Source: Marinobacter azerbaijanicus (GTDB lineage: Bacteria; Pseudomonadota; Gammaproteobacteria; Pseudomonadales; Oleiphilaceae). Taken from it: a DNA stretch of 64,000 nt. Shown here in pieces: positions 9,099 through 18,208 of the stretch. Numbering within the stretch: the first letter of the stretch is position 1; every line of letters begins with the position of its first letter. The translations under genes were made by a program, and so were the position numbers. The stretch is taken from NCBI RefSeq assembly GCF_030250645.1, contig NZ_JASSVS010000004.1, forward strand, positions 124,001 through 188,000, given 5' to 3'. The notes beneath the pieces are model-generated. The model saw only the letters and a program-made list of their open reading frames with translations. It searched no databases and was not told where the DNA came from.

Positions 9099-9253
9099 TC
9101 ATTTCCAGTAGTTGTTGGCCGCGGCCACGGTCTGGAAATGGACAGCAACCACCTCGGACGCATGGATAAGTGCCTCACCATCCTGCGAGTACTTTGCACG
9201 CTCAACACCAGGGCTGCACAAACTGCCAGAATCTGTTTTCTTGGTTTTATCAT
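9099..9253 (-). pseudogene. small exported protein, apparently frameshifted
   Basis: The ATG at 9253 has an ideal AAGGAG site and opens MIKPRKQILAVCAALVLSV, a good signal-peptide start. In that frame the rest is basic nonsense running on past the stop of the P450. One frame over, the DNA encodes AKYSQDGEALIHASEVV followed by AVHFQTVAAANNYWK and a stop at 9099, a sensible short secreted domain without its own start codon. A single-base indel around 9190-9200 would join them. It could be a real decay event or a sequencing error. Confidence 0.45.
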
Positions 9254-9427
9254 TATTATCTCCTTGGCTCTCATCAGTTTATGGACCTCTTCAGCGAGGC
9301 TCCTGCAGTAATGAACCAAATTAGATTTATTGTAAATGAATCTTTAAGATTACAATTCTACTGCCAAAGATGCAAAACCCGATCTGGCAGAAGCAGAATG
9401 CAGCCGCCACATTTCCCACGAGGCCAC

Positions 9428-9631
9428 TCAGTTAACCGGTTTTTCCTCTTTCAGGCCCATCTTTTTCAAGAGCATCATTGCTGGACACCATTTGGTGAAC
9501 GCAGACTGAATAAGATTAAGGGCAATAAAGCCGGTAAACAGCAGCCAGTAGGGACTTACATAGTGGGCGAGCAGAATGGATATCAGGGTGAACACACCTG
9601 CCATAAGGCGGAGACCTTCATTAATTGTCAT
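9428..9631 (-). CDS. DUF2892 (YgaP-like) inner membrane protein
   Basis: 67 residues from the ATG at 9631, which has a near-perfect AAGGAGG site; upstream in-frame starts lack one. Two hydrophobic helices (MAGVFTLISILLAHYV and WLLFTGFIALNLIQSAF) are followed by CPAMMLLKKMGL, the layout of the DUF2892 domain found alone or at the end of rhodanese proteins such as YgaP. Likely a small inner-membrane protein of unknown role. It is divergent from the membrane gene at 9721. Confidence 0.8.
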   Translation of the reverse strand: MTINEGLRLMAGVFTLISILLAHYVSPYWLLFTGFIALNLIQSAFTKWCPAMMLLKKMGLKEEKPVN

Positions 9632-9720
9632 AGCGCACCTCCTTGAGGGAATAAGGATATACCATTTACCCATTACCCTTTTTTGGCAATGACACAAATC
9701 ACTTTTCAGGAACATCAAAC

Positions 9721-10167
9721 ATGACACTGGCCGAAAAACTATGCCTGAGCGCCGCATTCCTTTTCTTCATGACCGGACTGTTGACCGGTATCTGGAAGTA
9801 TTGGTGCATGGCCAACAGCCCGAAAGCCGCTGCGCCCCGCTATGTTGACATCGCCCACCGAAGCTCACTGATGTACAGTTTTGCCGCCATTCTGCTGGGC
9901 TGGTTTGCCGGTTACAGTGTTTATCCCGAGTGGCTGAATTCACTGGCCGCGTTTTCCGCCCTTGGTTTCTTTGCCCTGGCCATCGGCACCTACATCATTC
10001 ACGGCTTCCTTCAGGACACCAGCAACCAGCTGCGCAAACCGCACCGGCTCGGCAGCACCACGCTCCCACCGTGGTTGATTCATGGCTTTATGATACTGCT
10101 GATTGTTGCTGAGGTAGGCGGCTCTCTGGTTCTGGGATCAGGCGCACTGATGGGCGTGTGGTGGTAG
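9721..10167 (+). CDS. four-helix membrane protein of unknown function
   Basis: 148 residues with about four predicted transmembrane stretches (LSAAFLFFMTGLLTGIW, SSLMYSFAAILLGWFAG, AFSALGFFALAIGTYII, GFMILLIVAEVGGSLVLG). Conserved-looking polar residues lie between helices: a DIAHR sequence and a second HG before helix 3, then an HG before helix 4. Paired histidines could bind heme, but this is speculative. Family not recognised. ATG start; divergent from the DUF2892 gene. Confidence 0.7.
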   Translation: MTLAEKLCLSAAFLFFMTGLLTGIWKYWCMANSPKAAAPRYVDIAHRSSLMYSFAAILLGWFAGYSVYPEWLNSLAAFSALGFFALAIGTYIIHGFLQDTSNQLRKPHRLGSTTLPPWLIHGFMILLIVAEVGGSLVLGSGALMGVWW

Positions 10168-10256
10168 CCACCTGGGATTACCAGGCGGCTAAAGGAAAGG
10201 ATGGATTGCCAGGGTTATACATCGACCCTGAGCAGCGACCCAACCCGGAACGGCCC

Positions 10257-13200
10257 CTAATTAACCCGGCCAGTATACTCTTCGCCCGCTGCAAACAGCT
10301 TGTCTATGTCTTTTGTGAGCATCGGGCGGTAGAACAGGTACCCCTGGTACCGGGTGCACTCAACGGATTCCAGAAACGCCCGTTCCGCCTCCGTTTCAAC
10401 ACCTTCGGCGATCACCTTGAGTGACAGCGACCGAGCCATACTGATCATCGCCCGGACCAGGGCCTGTTTTTTACTGTCTGCGTGAACATCTTTGACAAAC
10501 GCAATGTCGATTTTCAATACATCAACTGGAAAATCCCGGAGATAAGCGAGATTGGAGTGCCCGGTACCAAAATCATCAATCGCCAGACCAACCCCCATCT
10601 CTTTAAGCTTTTTCATGGTTTCCAGGGTATGGCGATAATTCTCCATAGCAACATGCTCTGTCACCTCAAGCTCGATAAGCCACGCAGGCACCGCCGTCCT
10701 GCTTAGCAGCTCTGCCATACCTTCAACAAACCCATCCAGCGAGAAAAGACTCGCAGAGACATTGACTGAAACCGGCAGCGTTGCCTCCTCGTGTCGCCGG
10801 TACCACTGCCCCAACTGATTCAGCACCTGCGCCATGACCCACCGGTCAATATCGGCAATCTGGCCGTTCTCCTCTGCTGCAGGAATAAACTCGGCTGGAG
10901 ATACCAGGCCTTTTTGCGGATGCTGCCAGCGAACCAGTGCCTCAACCCCCACCACTTTCAGCGCGCCCCCCACGCACTGGACCTTTGGCTGAAACATCAG
11001 GAACAACTGATCCTGTTCAATCGCCTTCTGCAGGTCTCTGCGAAGCATCAGCTTGAGTTGTGCGTCCTCCTTCATGGCGGGAGAGTAGAAACAGTGCCGG
11101 GAGCCACCCGTGGCTTTTGCAGAATACATAGCTGTGTCGGCAGCCTGAATGAGCTCATCCAGATCTTTGCCATCCGTACCAGCGACCGCAACGCCGACGC
11201 TCATATTAATCTGAATGTCATGGTCACCAATCTGATAAGGCCGGCCTACACTTTTTACAAAGCGATCGATTAGATGCTCGGCATTGCGCTTGTCTCCATC
11301 CACAAGAACGACAAACTCGTCGCCCCCGAAGCGGCAGAGCATATCTCCCTGCCTGATGCAATTTTTCATGCGGCCGGCAACGCACTTTAGCAATTCGTCC
11401 CCAACATGGTGACCCAATGCATCATTAACATGCTTGAATCCATCAAGATCCACGAAGATGAGCGACCAGTCACCAGCAGAATCCGCCCGGGCAACTTTCT
11501 GTTCATACTGATTGCGCAGGTACACCCGGTTCGGCAGCTGCGTCAACGAATCGAAGTTAGCCAGTTTCTCAATGCGTTGCTCATATCCGATCTGTACTGA
11601 GGCGTCCTCCATGATTGAAATCAGATGCTGGAGCTTGCGAGAGCCATCAAATACCGCCGAAATGGTCCCCCGTAGCGGCACCGCCTCCCCGCCTTTCGCG
11701 CGCTTCCAGGTCTGCCCCGACCAAAAGCCATCAACCGCCAGACGATCATACAGATCCTTGTAAAAAGCCCGGTCATCCTTGCCACAGCTCAATATGCGGG
11801 CTTTTTGTCCAACCAGTTCATCTTTTTCGTAGCCGAGCAGCTTGGTGAAGGAACCATTAACATCCATGATTATGCCGTTGTTATCCGTAATCATTATGGC
11901 TTCTTTGCTGTGCAGAAATACTTCTGAAGTTTGCATCATGCGCGCCTGCGAATCGTACATCGCCAGGGCAAAGCCAATATCATTCAACATTTCACAGATT
12001 AGTTGGGCCAGTGCGGGCTCGAACATCCGCGCATCTTCTGCAAACAGGCTCAGCGTGGCAATCACCTGCCCCTGTTTCTGTAACGGGAAAACTCCGACAT
12101 AAATCACCTGCTTGTGTCTGCCATCTGCGCCGAAGTCATCCAGGCAGGAAAAATAAACAGGTTCATCCAGGCTGGCTTTGTGACCCATGAAGCAGTCTGG
12201 GGTACTTCGAGCCACCTCCTGGACGTACTCACCAGTATGGCTCTGCATGCACGTGGCCGCACCAGGAGGCTCTGCCGCATTCGGGCAGGTCTCTTCGATA
12301 CAGGCCCGCAAAAACACGCCGTGCTCCACCAGTATTCCGCAGGCTTCCCTGAAAACATGAGCCTGACTGCCGCCTTCCTTGATCAGAAATTCGTTCAGGC
12401 GACTTTTCATGCTGTTGACGGCGTTCTGTCTCGCCAGCTTCCGGTACGCACCTTGGCGCTCCCGGATCAAAGCACCCAGCATCCATACAATAATGGCGTT
12501 GATCATCAGGTACAAAGACAGAACCAGCATGCTGCCTATACCCTGGCTAGCCCCTATGCCTTGCGAGTCAACCAAGTAGGCGACCATGGTAACTGCCAGC
12601 ACGACCATCAGGCTTTTTTCGAGTGGAAGCCAAACGGCAATGAACAACATCAGAGGAATCAGAAGGTAACTGTGGGTTGGCAGTGCCTCACCACCGGTAT
12701 TGTCAGTGGCGAACAGGATCGCAGATAGCACCGTAGTGAGAACGAAAACCGCCAGGAACCGGAGATCCAGATACCGGTATGCTTTTTCGTTGCTGACCAG
12801 CCGACCCAGTAGCAGAAGCACCAAGGGCGCAATCAGCACCAGAGATGTCATCCGCCTCACCCACCACCAGATCCAGAACAGCCAGCCGTCCATTGGCTGC
12901 TGGACACTATCTATACCCGTCTTGAACAACGCGAGCATGATAGCCGCTGAAATAAGTGAAGGAATCGCAGCGCCATAGAGCAGAAAGCTGATTACACGAG
13001 CCAGGCTATTCGGGAGGATGGATGCTGGAGCATTCAGAAAAATCAGCCAACAGCCGGCCCAGGCCTGGAATATCAATGTCAGGCTGGCCACAATCGCCGT
13101 TACCAACGGCTCCTGTACAACGTAAACCTTGATGGCCAGGTCAGACAGTGCCGCCAGTAATAAAAAGTAATGGAAACCACTACGCCCGTGGTCAAACAAA

Positions 13201-13376
13201 ACCACGGAACCGGCCAAGAGAAAACCACCATTTACCAGATACAGGGCAAAGCCATAGGTGGGGTCCAGAAACAGGTGACCCAATAGTGAGAAAACAACGT
13301 AACACGGAAGCCAGAATTTCCACTCTGCCTGCCAGCGAATTTGCTCTGGGAACAAGGCACTGTCACCGGATGCCAT
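10257..13376 (-). CDS. membrane GAF/PAS-GGDEF-EAL c-di-GMP protein
   Basis: About 1039 residues from the ATG at 13376. The N-terminal third holds roughly eight hydrophobic segments, resembling a MASE1-type sensor region. Next come a cysteine-containing GAF-like stretch (ACIEETCPNAAEPPG), a PAS domain (EAIMITDNNGIIMDVNGSFT), GGDEF with RFGGDEF intact and EAL with VEALVRW and DDFGTGHSNL intact. Both enzyme motifs are complete, so bifunctional cyclase/phosphodiesterase activity is possible. It starts 25 bp after the chemoreceptor gene stop, so the two are very likely one operon sharing an input. Confidence 0.9.
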   Translation of the reverse strand: MASGDSALFPEQIRWQAEWKFWLPCYVVFSLLGHLFLDPTYGFALYLVNGGFLLAGSVVLFDHGRSGFHYFLLLAALSDLAIKVYVVQEPLVTAIVASLTLIFQAWAGCWLIFLNAPASILPNSLARVISFLLYGAAIPSLISAAIMLALFKTGIDSVQQPMDGWLFWIWWWVRRMTSLVLIAPLVLLLLGRLVSNEKAYRYLDLRFLAVFVLTTVLSAILFATDNTGGEALPTHSYLLIPLMLFIAVWLPLEKSLMVVLAVTMVAYLVDSQGIGASQGIGSMLVLSLYLMINAIIVWMLGALIRERQGAYRKLARQNAVNSMKSRLNEFLIKEGGSQAHVFREACGILVEHGVFLRACIEETCPNAAEPPGAATCMQSHTGEYVQEVARSTPDCFMGHKASLDEPVYFSCLDDFGADGRHKQVIYVGVFPLQKQGQVIATLSLFAEDARMFEPALAQLICEMLNDIGFALAMYDSQARMMQTSEVFLHSKEAIMITDNNGIIMDVNGSFTKLLGYEKDELVGQKARILSCGKDDRAFYKDLYDRLAVDGFWSGQTWKRAKGGEAVPLRGTISAVFDGSRKLQHLISIMEDASVQIGYEQRIEKLANFDSLTQLPNRVYLRNQYEQKVARADSAGDWSLIFVDLDGFKHVNDALGHHVGDELLKCVAGRMKNCIRQGDMLCRFGGDEFVVLVDGDKRNAEHLIDRFVKSVGRPYQIGDHDIQINMSVGVAVAGTDGKDLDELIQAADTAMYSAKATGGSRHCFYSPAMKEDAQLKLMLRRDLQKAIEQDQLFLMFQPKVQCVGGALKVVGVEALVRWQHPQKGLVSPAEFIPAAEENGQIADIDRWVMAQVLNQLGQWYRRHEEATLPVSVNVSASLFSLDGFVEGMAELLSRTAVPAWLIELEVTEHVAMENYRHTLETMKKLKEMGVGLAIDDFGTGHSNLAYLRDFPVDVLKIDIAFVKDVHADSKKQALVRAMISMARSLSLKVIAEGVETEAERAFLESVECTRYQGYLFYRPMLTKDIDKLFAAGEEYTGRVN

Positions 13377-13401
13377 TATCGCTTTCACGGGACTACCACG
13401 C

Positions 13402-15411
13402 CTAGGCCTGGAACCGGGCAACCTGCCCAGACAGGTTCTGGGCCAGCTCGGAAAGGCTTTCACTAGCTTGCGCAATCTGACCTGAAGAAGTCGACGTCTG
13501 CTCTGCTACCTCTGCAATTTTCTCAATATTGGCATTCATTTCTTCAGACACTGAAGATTGCTGCTCCGTGGCACTGGCAATCTGGACACCCATGTCAGAA
13601 ATAAGATCGACACTGGCCAGAATCTCCTCGAAAGCCGCCCGGGTTTTGCGAACCATCTCCACCGATTCGTCACTTTCTCTCAGACTGTTCTCCATACCGG
13701 ACACAGCCTCACCAGAACCAGACTGCAATTGCTGAATACTCTTATGGATCCGAGAGGTAGAATCCTGGGTACGCTTGGCCAGGGAGCGCACCTCGTCAGC
13801 TACAACGGCAAAGCCCCGACCACCTTCACCGGCCCTGGCTGCTTCGATGGCCGCATTCAGCGCCAGAAGATTGGTCTGCTCGGCAATATCATTGATGACA
13901 TCCACTACTGAGCCAATTTCCTGGCTGTATTCATTCAGAGAATTCACAGAATCGGTAGCTTTTCGCAGTGCCTCGGCCAAACCACTGATCTGGTCGGTGA
14001 GACGGTTGATCAACTGCTGCCCCTCTGTTGCCTGTGCGTTGGCCCTGGTAGCTGCTTCTGCGGCTTTGACAGTATTTTCAGCCACTTCCCTTACCGTTGC
14101 CGAAAGCTCCGTCATGGCGGAAGCAACCTGCTCAGTTTCCCGCTTCTGCCGGCCAACCCCTTCTGCGCTTTCCTCTGTCACTGCCGACAGCTCTTCAGCA
14201 GACTGGGCGGTCTGTTCAGCTGACTCGGAAACACGCCGGATAATACTCTGGAATTCATCCGCCATAACATTCAAAGATGTGGCCACCTCAGCGAGCTCGT
14301 CCTTACCATGGATGCTCGCTCGGGAGGTAAGGTTGCCCTCGGCGAGGGCCCTGGTGGCTGAGCTCAGCGCAGACAGGCTATCCCGAACATTGACGTAAAA
14401 TGCAGTGAACAAATAAGCCATTAACAGCAACACAACTGCTAGAGTGGCAAGTGTCAGATTAAAGACTATGGCGGCCCCGGACTCCCGTTCGGCTAATGCG
14501 CTATCTACCAGTGGCACCAGTCGATCAAACTGCGCGTAGACTGTATTAATCGCGTTCGTTGCGAGGCGAATAATCTCGTCTGGGGATGCCAACTGGTTGC
14601 CCGGCCGAATGACGCGGCTCTCCAGCAGCTCAATATAACGACTGATTGCACTGACGGCTTCGTGGGCTAAATCATTCAACTCAGTCTTTTGGGACTCGCG
14701 GAAGTTGATCGCCCTCTGTAAATTATGATGAATGTCCTTCTCCCCGCGCTTAATCTGGCTACTCAGTGCCGCAAGGGTAATCTGACTATCATCCCCGTGA
14801 CGACCACGAGCAGCGACACCCACACCGACTCCCCTGGCTTGCCCCATCATTTCCACAACTTCCGGATAAACGGATGTTACAAGGGTGATCAAATAATAAG
14901 TCTCGGGGGAGTGATCCAGAATCAGATTTGATTGCTCTCCAATTTGGTCGATGATCACAAACAGATTGTCTACAAGCGCAGTGTGCTTGCGGAAGCTCTC
15001 ATCTGGAGCCATTTGCTCAAGCCCTTGCCTCAGGCGGCCCCAGTCACTCTGAAGGTCAGCCAAAATCTGCTGATCGGTAAAGGTTAGCTGCCCCAATTGC
15101 GGCAGTAACTCGTTTACTCTGGCCTGGAGGTCCTGCAATGGGCGTGCAAACTGGGAAGCACCATTCAGATAGGCTGCCGACATGCCACGGTGCTCCTGAA
15201 TCAGCTCCAGCACATTCCGGACCTCAACCAGATCCTCAAGACCGGACCTCTGGGATGCCGTAAAGTGCATCGACTCTGACGACTCCCGGAGCAGCAGCAC
15301 ACTGATTGCGAGCATGGGAATCAGAAAAACCAGACCAATCACCAGAAATTTTTTTCTGAAGGTGAGAGAACCAAGAAAACTCGTACCCGGGCGTAACACA
15401 TGCTTAAACAT
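13402..15411 (-). CDS. methyl-accepting chemotaxis protein with NIT-like sensor
   Basis: 669 residues: membrane helix near residues 25-42, a large helical periplasmic region (about 45-315), a second helix near 318-340, HAMP, then the cytoplasmic signalling hairpin with [19 protein letters not shown] intact. The periplasmic region has [15 protein letters not shown], which resembles the nitrate/nitrite-sensing (NIT) motif LQKERGLSA. The ligand is not proven. First gene of a pair with the GGDEF-EAL gene downstream; the same pairing recurs at 24.2-29 kb. Confidence 0.92.
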   Translation of the reverse strand: MFKHVLRPGTSFLGSLTFRKKFLVIGLVFLIPMLAISVLLLRESSESMHFTASQRSGLEDLVEVRNVLELIQEHRGMSAAYLNGASQFARPLQDLQARVNELLPQLGQLTFTDQQILADLQSDWGRLRQGLEQMAPDESFRKHTALVDNLFVIIDQIGEQSNLILDHSPETYYLITLVTSVYPEVVEMMGQARGVGVGVAARGRHGDDSQITLAALSSQIKRGEKDIHHNLQRAINFRESQKTELNDLAHEAVSAISRYIELLESRVIRPGNQLASPDEIIRLATNAINTVYAQFDRLVPLVDSALAERESGAAIVFNLTLATLAVVLLLMAYLFTAFYVNVRDSLSALSSATRALAEGNLTSRASIHGKDELAEVATSLNVMADEFQSIIRRVSESAEQTAQSAEELSAVTEESAEGVGRQKRETEQVASAMTELSATVREVAENTVKAAEAATRANAQATEGQQLINRLTDQISGLAEALRKATDSVNSLNEYSQEIGSVVDVINDIAEQTNLLALNAAIEAARAGEGGRGFAVVADEVRSLAKRTQDSTSRIHKSIQQLQSGSGEAVSGMENSLRESDESVEMVRKTRAAFEEILASVDLISDMGVQIASATEQQSSVSEEMNANIEKIAEVAEQTSTSSGQIAQASESLSELAQNLSGQVARFQA

Positions 15412-15542
15412 CAGCGCGCCTCACAGATTTGTAATTTTTATTGTAGTTTTAAACAAAGTTCTTATTGACTATTGCAAACCAAGCTACTCGATTTCTGCTC
15501 CCGGGCATTTGATAAATATCAGCGGACAGGACCTTTTTGAAG

Positions 15543-15604
15543 GCTGAACCAATTAAAGCAGCACCGGCCAAGCCGAAATTCGGTTTCCGATGGCATGGTT
15601 CAGC
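15543..15604. repeat. intergenic inverted repeat with nested hairpin
   Basis: GCTGAACCA (15543-15551) pairs with TGGTTCAGC (15596-15604); between them lies CCGAAATTCGG. It follows the DUF488 gene on the minus strand and could be a weak terminator or a folded 3' element. The rest of the 230-bp gap is AT-rich and probably holds the chemoreceptor promoter, but no clear -35/-10 pair was found. Confidence 0.35.
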
Positions 15605-15641
15605 GGTGCACTCTGGTAATCAGCAGTGTTAACGGACAGGT

Positions 15642-16004
15642 TCAAAGCTGTTCGTTCAGCACAAAATTCCGAAGCGCCACGGCATTGTTGTTCTCGGTAT
15701 CCTTCGCAGCAAACACCAGCGTTATGCGCTTGTGTTCATCAAGCAGTTGCCGGAGCGTATTCAGGTCCTCAGCGGCCTCGTCGGATTTGAGCTCTTTCAG
15801 ATAGCGCTCACAAAACTCCGACCATTTGTCCGGATCATGACCAAACCATTTGCGCAATTCGGTAGACGGCGACAGCCCTTTCAGCCAGTGGGCAATGTCA
15901 GCATCTTCCTTGGCCACACCCCGTGGCCAGATGCGATCCACCAGTATGCGGGGGCCGTCTGAGCTGGCGGCGGTGTCATAGGCTCTTTTCAGGCGGATAT
16001 CCAT
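15642..16004 (-). CDS. DUF488 (YeaO-like) protein
   Basis: 120 residues from the ATG at 16004, preceded by GAGGGG. The start MDIRLKRAYDT, the segment RILVDRIWPRGVAKEDA and the basic and acidic residues around WFGHDPDKWSEFCERY are characteristic of the YeaO subgroup of DUF488. The biochemical function of the family is not established. It is divergent from the TetR-RND operon, so it could share its control region. Confidence 0.88.
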   Translation of the reverse strand: MDIRLKRAYDTAASSDGPRILVDRIWPRGVAKEDADIAHWLKGLSPSTELRKWFGHDPDKWSEFCERYLKELKSDEAAEDLNTLRQLLDEHKRITLVFAAKDTENNNAVALRNFVLNEQL

Positions 16005-16178
16005 AGTCCCCTCGCTATCTTGACATGGTATCTCCGACCCTACTCCCTGAGTTTTGTGCTTGCAAAATGAGTCAAGGGTCAGCCTGCCACCGTGAAGGAT
16101 CACCCGCTGCCCTTCGCACTTCACAGACCGACAAACCAATACGCTCAGGTTGCAAACCTGCCTTCTTGCAATCAGAAT

Positions 16179-16196
16179 AAAGTAATTAATTACTTT
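16179..16196. promoter_or_regulatory. 18-bp perfect palindrome, likely TetR operator
   Basis: AAAGTAATTAATTACTTT is fully symmetrical and ends 17 bp before the tetR start. Its length and position, ahead of a regulator-efflux operon, fit autorepression by the TetR protein. It also lies between divergent genes and might affect the DUF488 gene. Confidence 0.7.
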
Positions 16197-16212
16197 CTTT
16201 TGAGAGGCGCTG

Positions 16213-16851
16213 ATGACAACCACCCCAGAACCCGGGAAACGAGCCTACCAGAGCACTGAGCAACGCCAGTCCGAGACCATTGAGGCCGTGGTGCATCTGT
16301 GCGCGGAGCAGGACCCATCCAGCCTGACCACGGCCCGCATTGCTCAAAAGGTGGGAGTGTCTCAAGGAGCTCTTTTCAAGCACTTTCCCAACAAGAGCAG
16401 CCTGTGGGAGTCAGTAGCTGGCTGGGTAGCGGGCCAGCTGACAACGCGGGTATTCAGTGTTGCAGAGCAGTACGAACAGGCAGACAAAGCACTGGAAGCC
16501 ATGTTTCTGGCACATATCGGTTTTATTGCCCGCCATCCGGGCATCCCGAGACTGATGCTCGGTGAGCTACAGAAACCCGGCAACCAACCCGCCAAGCGCA
16601 TTATCCGCCAGACCCTGGCCTTCTACCGCCAGAAAGTCATTTCGCTAATGCAACGTGGAATTGAACAACAATCCATCAGCCCGTCCATCGACATTGAAGC
16701 CGCCGCAGTGCTCTACATTGGTGCCATCCAGGGCCTTGTGGTACAGGCCATGGTGGGTGGTGACATTGCCTCTATCGAGCAGTCGGCGCCCCGCATTTTC
16801 AAACTGTTCAGAGCCAGCCTCCGGGAGACCAGCCATGACCCGAAGGAATAA
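16213..16851 (+). CDS. TetR family regulator of the adjacent RND pump
   Basis: 212 residues. The N-terminal helix-turn-helix is clear (SLTTARIAQKVGVSQGALFKHFPNKSSLWE); the C-terminal ligand domain is variable, as usual. The stop overlaps the adaptor gene by 17 bp, making regulator, adaptor and pump one transcript. A perfect palindrome just upstream is the probable operator. The inducer is unknown. Confidence 0.92.
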   Translation: MTTTPEPGKRAYQSTEQRQSETIEAVVHLCAEQDPSSLTTARIAQKVGVSQGALFKHFPNKSSLWESVAGWVAGQLTTRVFSVAEQYEQADKALEAMFLAHIGFIARHPGIPRLMLGELQKPGNQPAKRIIRQTLAFYRQKVISLMQRGIEQQSISPSIDIEAAAVLYIGAIQGLVVQAMVGGDIASIEQSAPRIFKLFRASLRETSHDPKE

Positions 16852-18208
16852 ACTTACCCTCGCCCTGACTCTGATCGCCGGCATTGCCTTCGTGGCAGTG
16901 ATGGTGAAACTGAAACAGCCACCAGAACGCACAACGGAAGAGGTAGCTGCAACACCGGCAAGAGTCCTGGAAGTCACCCCCCTCACCGTCCGCACCGAAG
17001 CCCGTGGTTATGGCCAGGTACTACCAGCCCGGAGCTGGAAGGCTGTGGCCAACGTGGGCGGCCGCATCACCTGGAGGCATCCGGATCTGGAGAGCGGCAA
17101 TCTGATCTCCGCAGGTACCCACCTGCTGCAAATTGACCCTACCCGTTACCAACTGGCCGAAGCCTCGGCCAAAGCGGATATCGCCGGCCTTGAAGCGGAA
17201 CTGCGGCAACTGGATCAGGAACAGCGGAATACGCGGGAGCTGCTGGTACTGGAAAACCGTCGGCTGGACCTGGCCCAGCGGGAACTGGAACGGGCCAGAA
17301 CCCTGGTGAGTCGTGGTGCCCTGTCGGAAACCCGGCTTGATGAACAACAGCGGGCCACCCTGCAGCAACAGCAGGCGGTGCAGTCTCTGCAAAACCAGCT
17401 CAACCTGATTCCCGTGCGCAAGGATACCCTGGCCGCCCGCCTGGCCCGCAGTGAATCCGCCCTCGCCAATGCTCGGGAAGACCTTGAAGACACTCGTTTC
17501 GAAGCCCCCTGGGATATGCGGGTTCATCAATCCGACATCGAAACCGGCCAACAGGTGAATCCTGGCCAGACCCTGTTCGTGGCAGACGATATCACCGCAG
17601 CAGAAGCCACCGTGCAGCTGGAGATAGCCGAGCTTCGCAACGTGCTGTTCCAGCTACCAGGTGTTCCTGAGCTGCCAGATCACAACCGGGCTGCTCCGGG
17701 CTTTACCGACTTCCACCAGCAATTGCCCCTGGAGTCCCTGACTGTCTCGGTACAGCCTACCGGTGTACCCGACAGCCACTGGCCCGGTAAGTTGACCCGT
17801 ATTACCGGCAGCCTTGACCCGGCCACACGCACCGTTCAGGCCGTGATCACGGTGGAAGAGCCATACCGTGATGCCAGCCCGCCGGCCCGGCCACCGCTGG
17901 TACGAAACATGTTTGTTCAGGCGACGATCACTGTGCCGACGCCCGAGCCGGTGCTGGCGGTGCCAGCCAGCGCCATTCATCAGGGCGTGGTGTATCTGGC
18001 CGACGATGATAACCGCCTGCAACGACAATCGGTCACTCTGGCCTGGCAACAGGGTGAGCTTGCGGTGGTCAGCGGCGGGCTGGTACCGGGCGACCGGCTG
18101 ATACTGGACGACCTGATTCCCGCCATTGAGGGCATGCTGCTGAGCCCCCGGGCCGATGAACAGAGCCGTCAGTGGCTGGAGAAAAGGGCCGCAGGAGACC
18201 AGCCATGA
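16835..18208 (+). CDS. RND efflux periplasmic adaptor (membrane fusion protein)
   Basis: 457 residues from the ATG at 16835; the frame is open further upstream but that part overlaps tetR. A membrane anchor (LTLALTLIAGIAFVAVMVKL) is followed by the split lipoyl domain, a coiled-coil hairpin rich in Glu, Arg and Gln (about residues 105-215), and beta-barrel and membrane-proximal domains. It would link the inner-membrane pump to an outer-membrane channel, which is not encoded here. Its end overlaps the pump start by 4 bp (ATGA). Confidence 0.9.
   Translation: MTRRNKLTLALTLIAGIAFVAVMVKLKQPPERTTEEVAATPARVLEVTPLTVRTEARGYGQVLPARSWKAVANVGGRITWRHPDLESGNLISAGTHLLQIDPTRYQLAEASAKADIAGLEAELRQLDQEQRNTRELLVLENRRLDLAQRELERARTLVSRGALSETRLDEQQRATLQQQQAVQSLQNQLNLIPVRKDTLAARLARSESALANAREDLEDTRFEAPWDMRVHQSDIETGQQVNPGQTLFVADDITAAEATVQLEIAELRNVLFQLPGVPELPDHNRAAPGFTDFHQQLPLESLTVSVQPTGVPDSHWPGKLTRITGSLDPATRTVQAVITVEEPYRDASPPARPPLVRNMFVQATITVPTPEPVLAVPASAIHQGVVYLADDDNRLQRQSVTLAWQQGELAVVSGGLVPGDRLILDDLIPAIEGMLLSPRADEQSRQWLEKRAAGDQP

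Noticed and set aside
9339..9351. Short palindrome AATCTTTAAGATT upstream of the frameshifted small gene
   Set aside because: Only 13 bp in an AT-rich promoter-like stretch; expected by chance too often to call a site.
9689..9702. FNR-like sequence ATGACACAAATCAC between DUF2892 and the membrane gene
   Set aside because: Only 7 of 10 matches and no well-placed -10 box on either strand.
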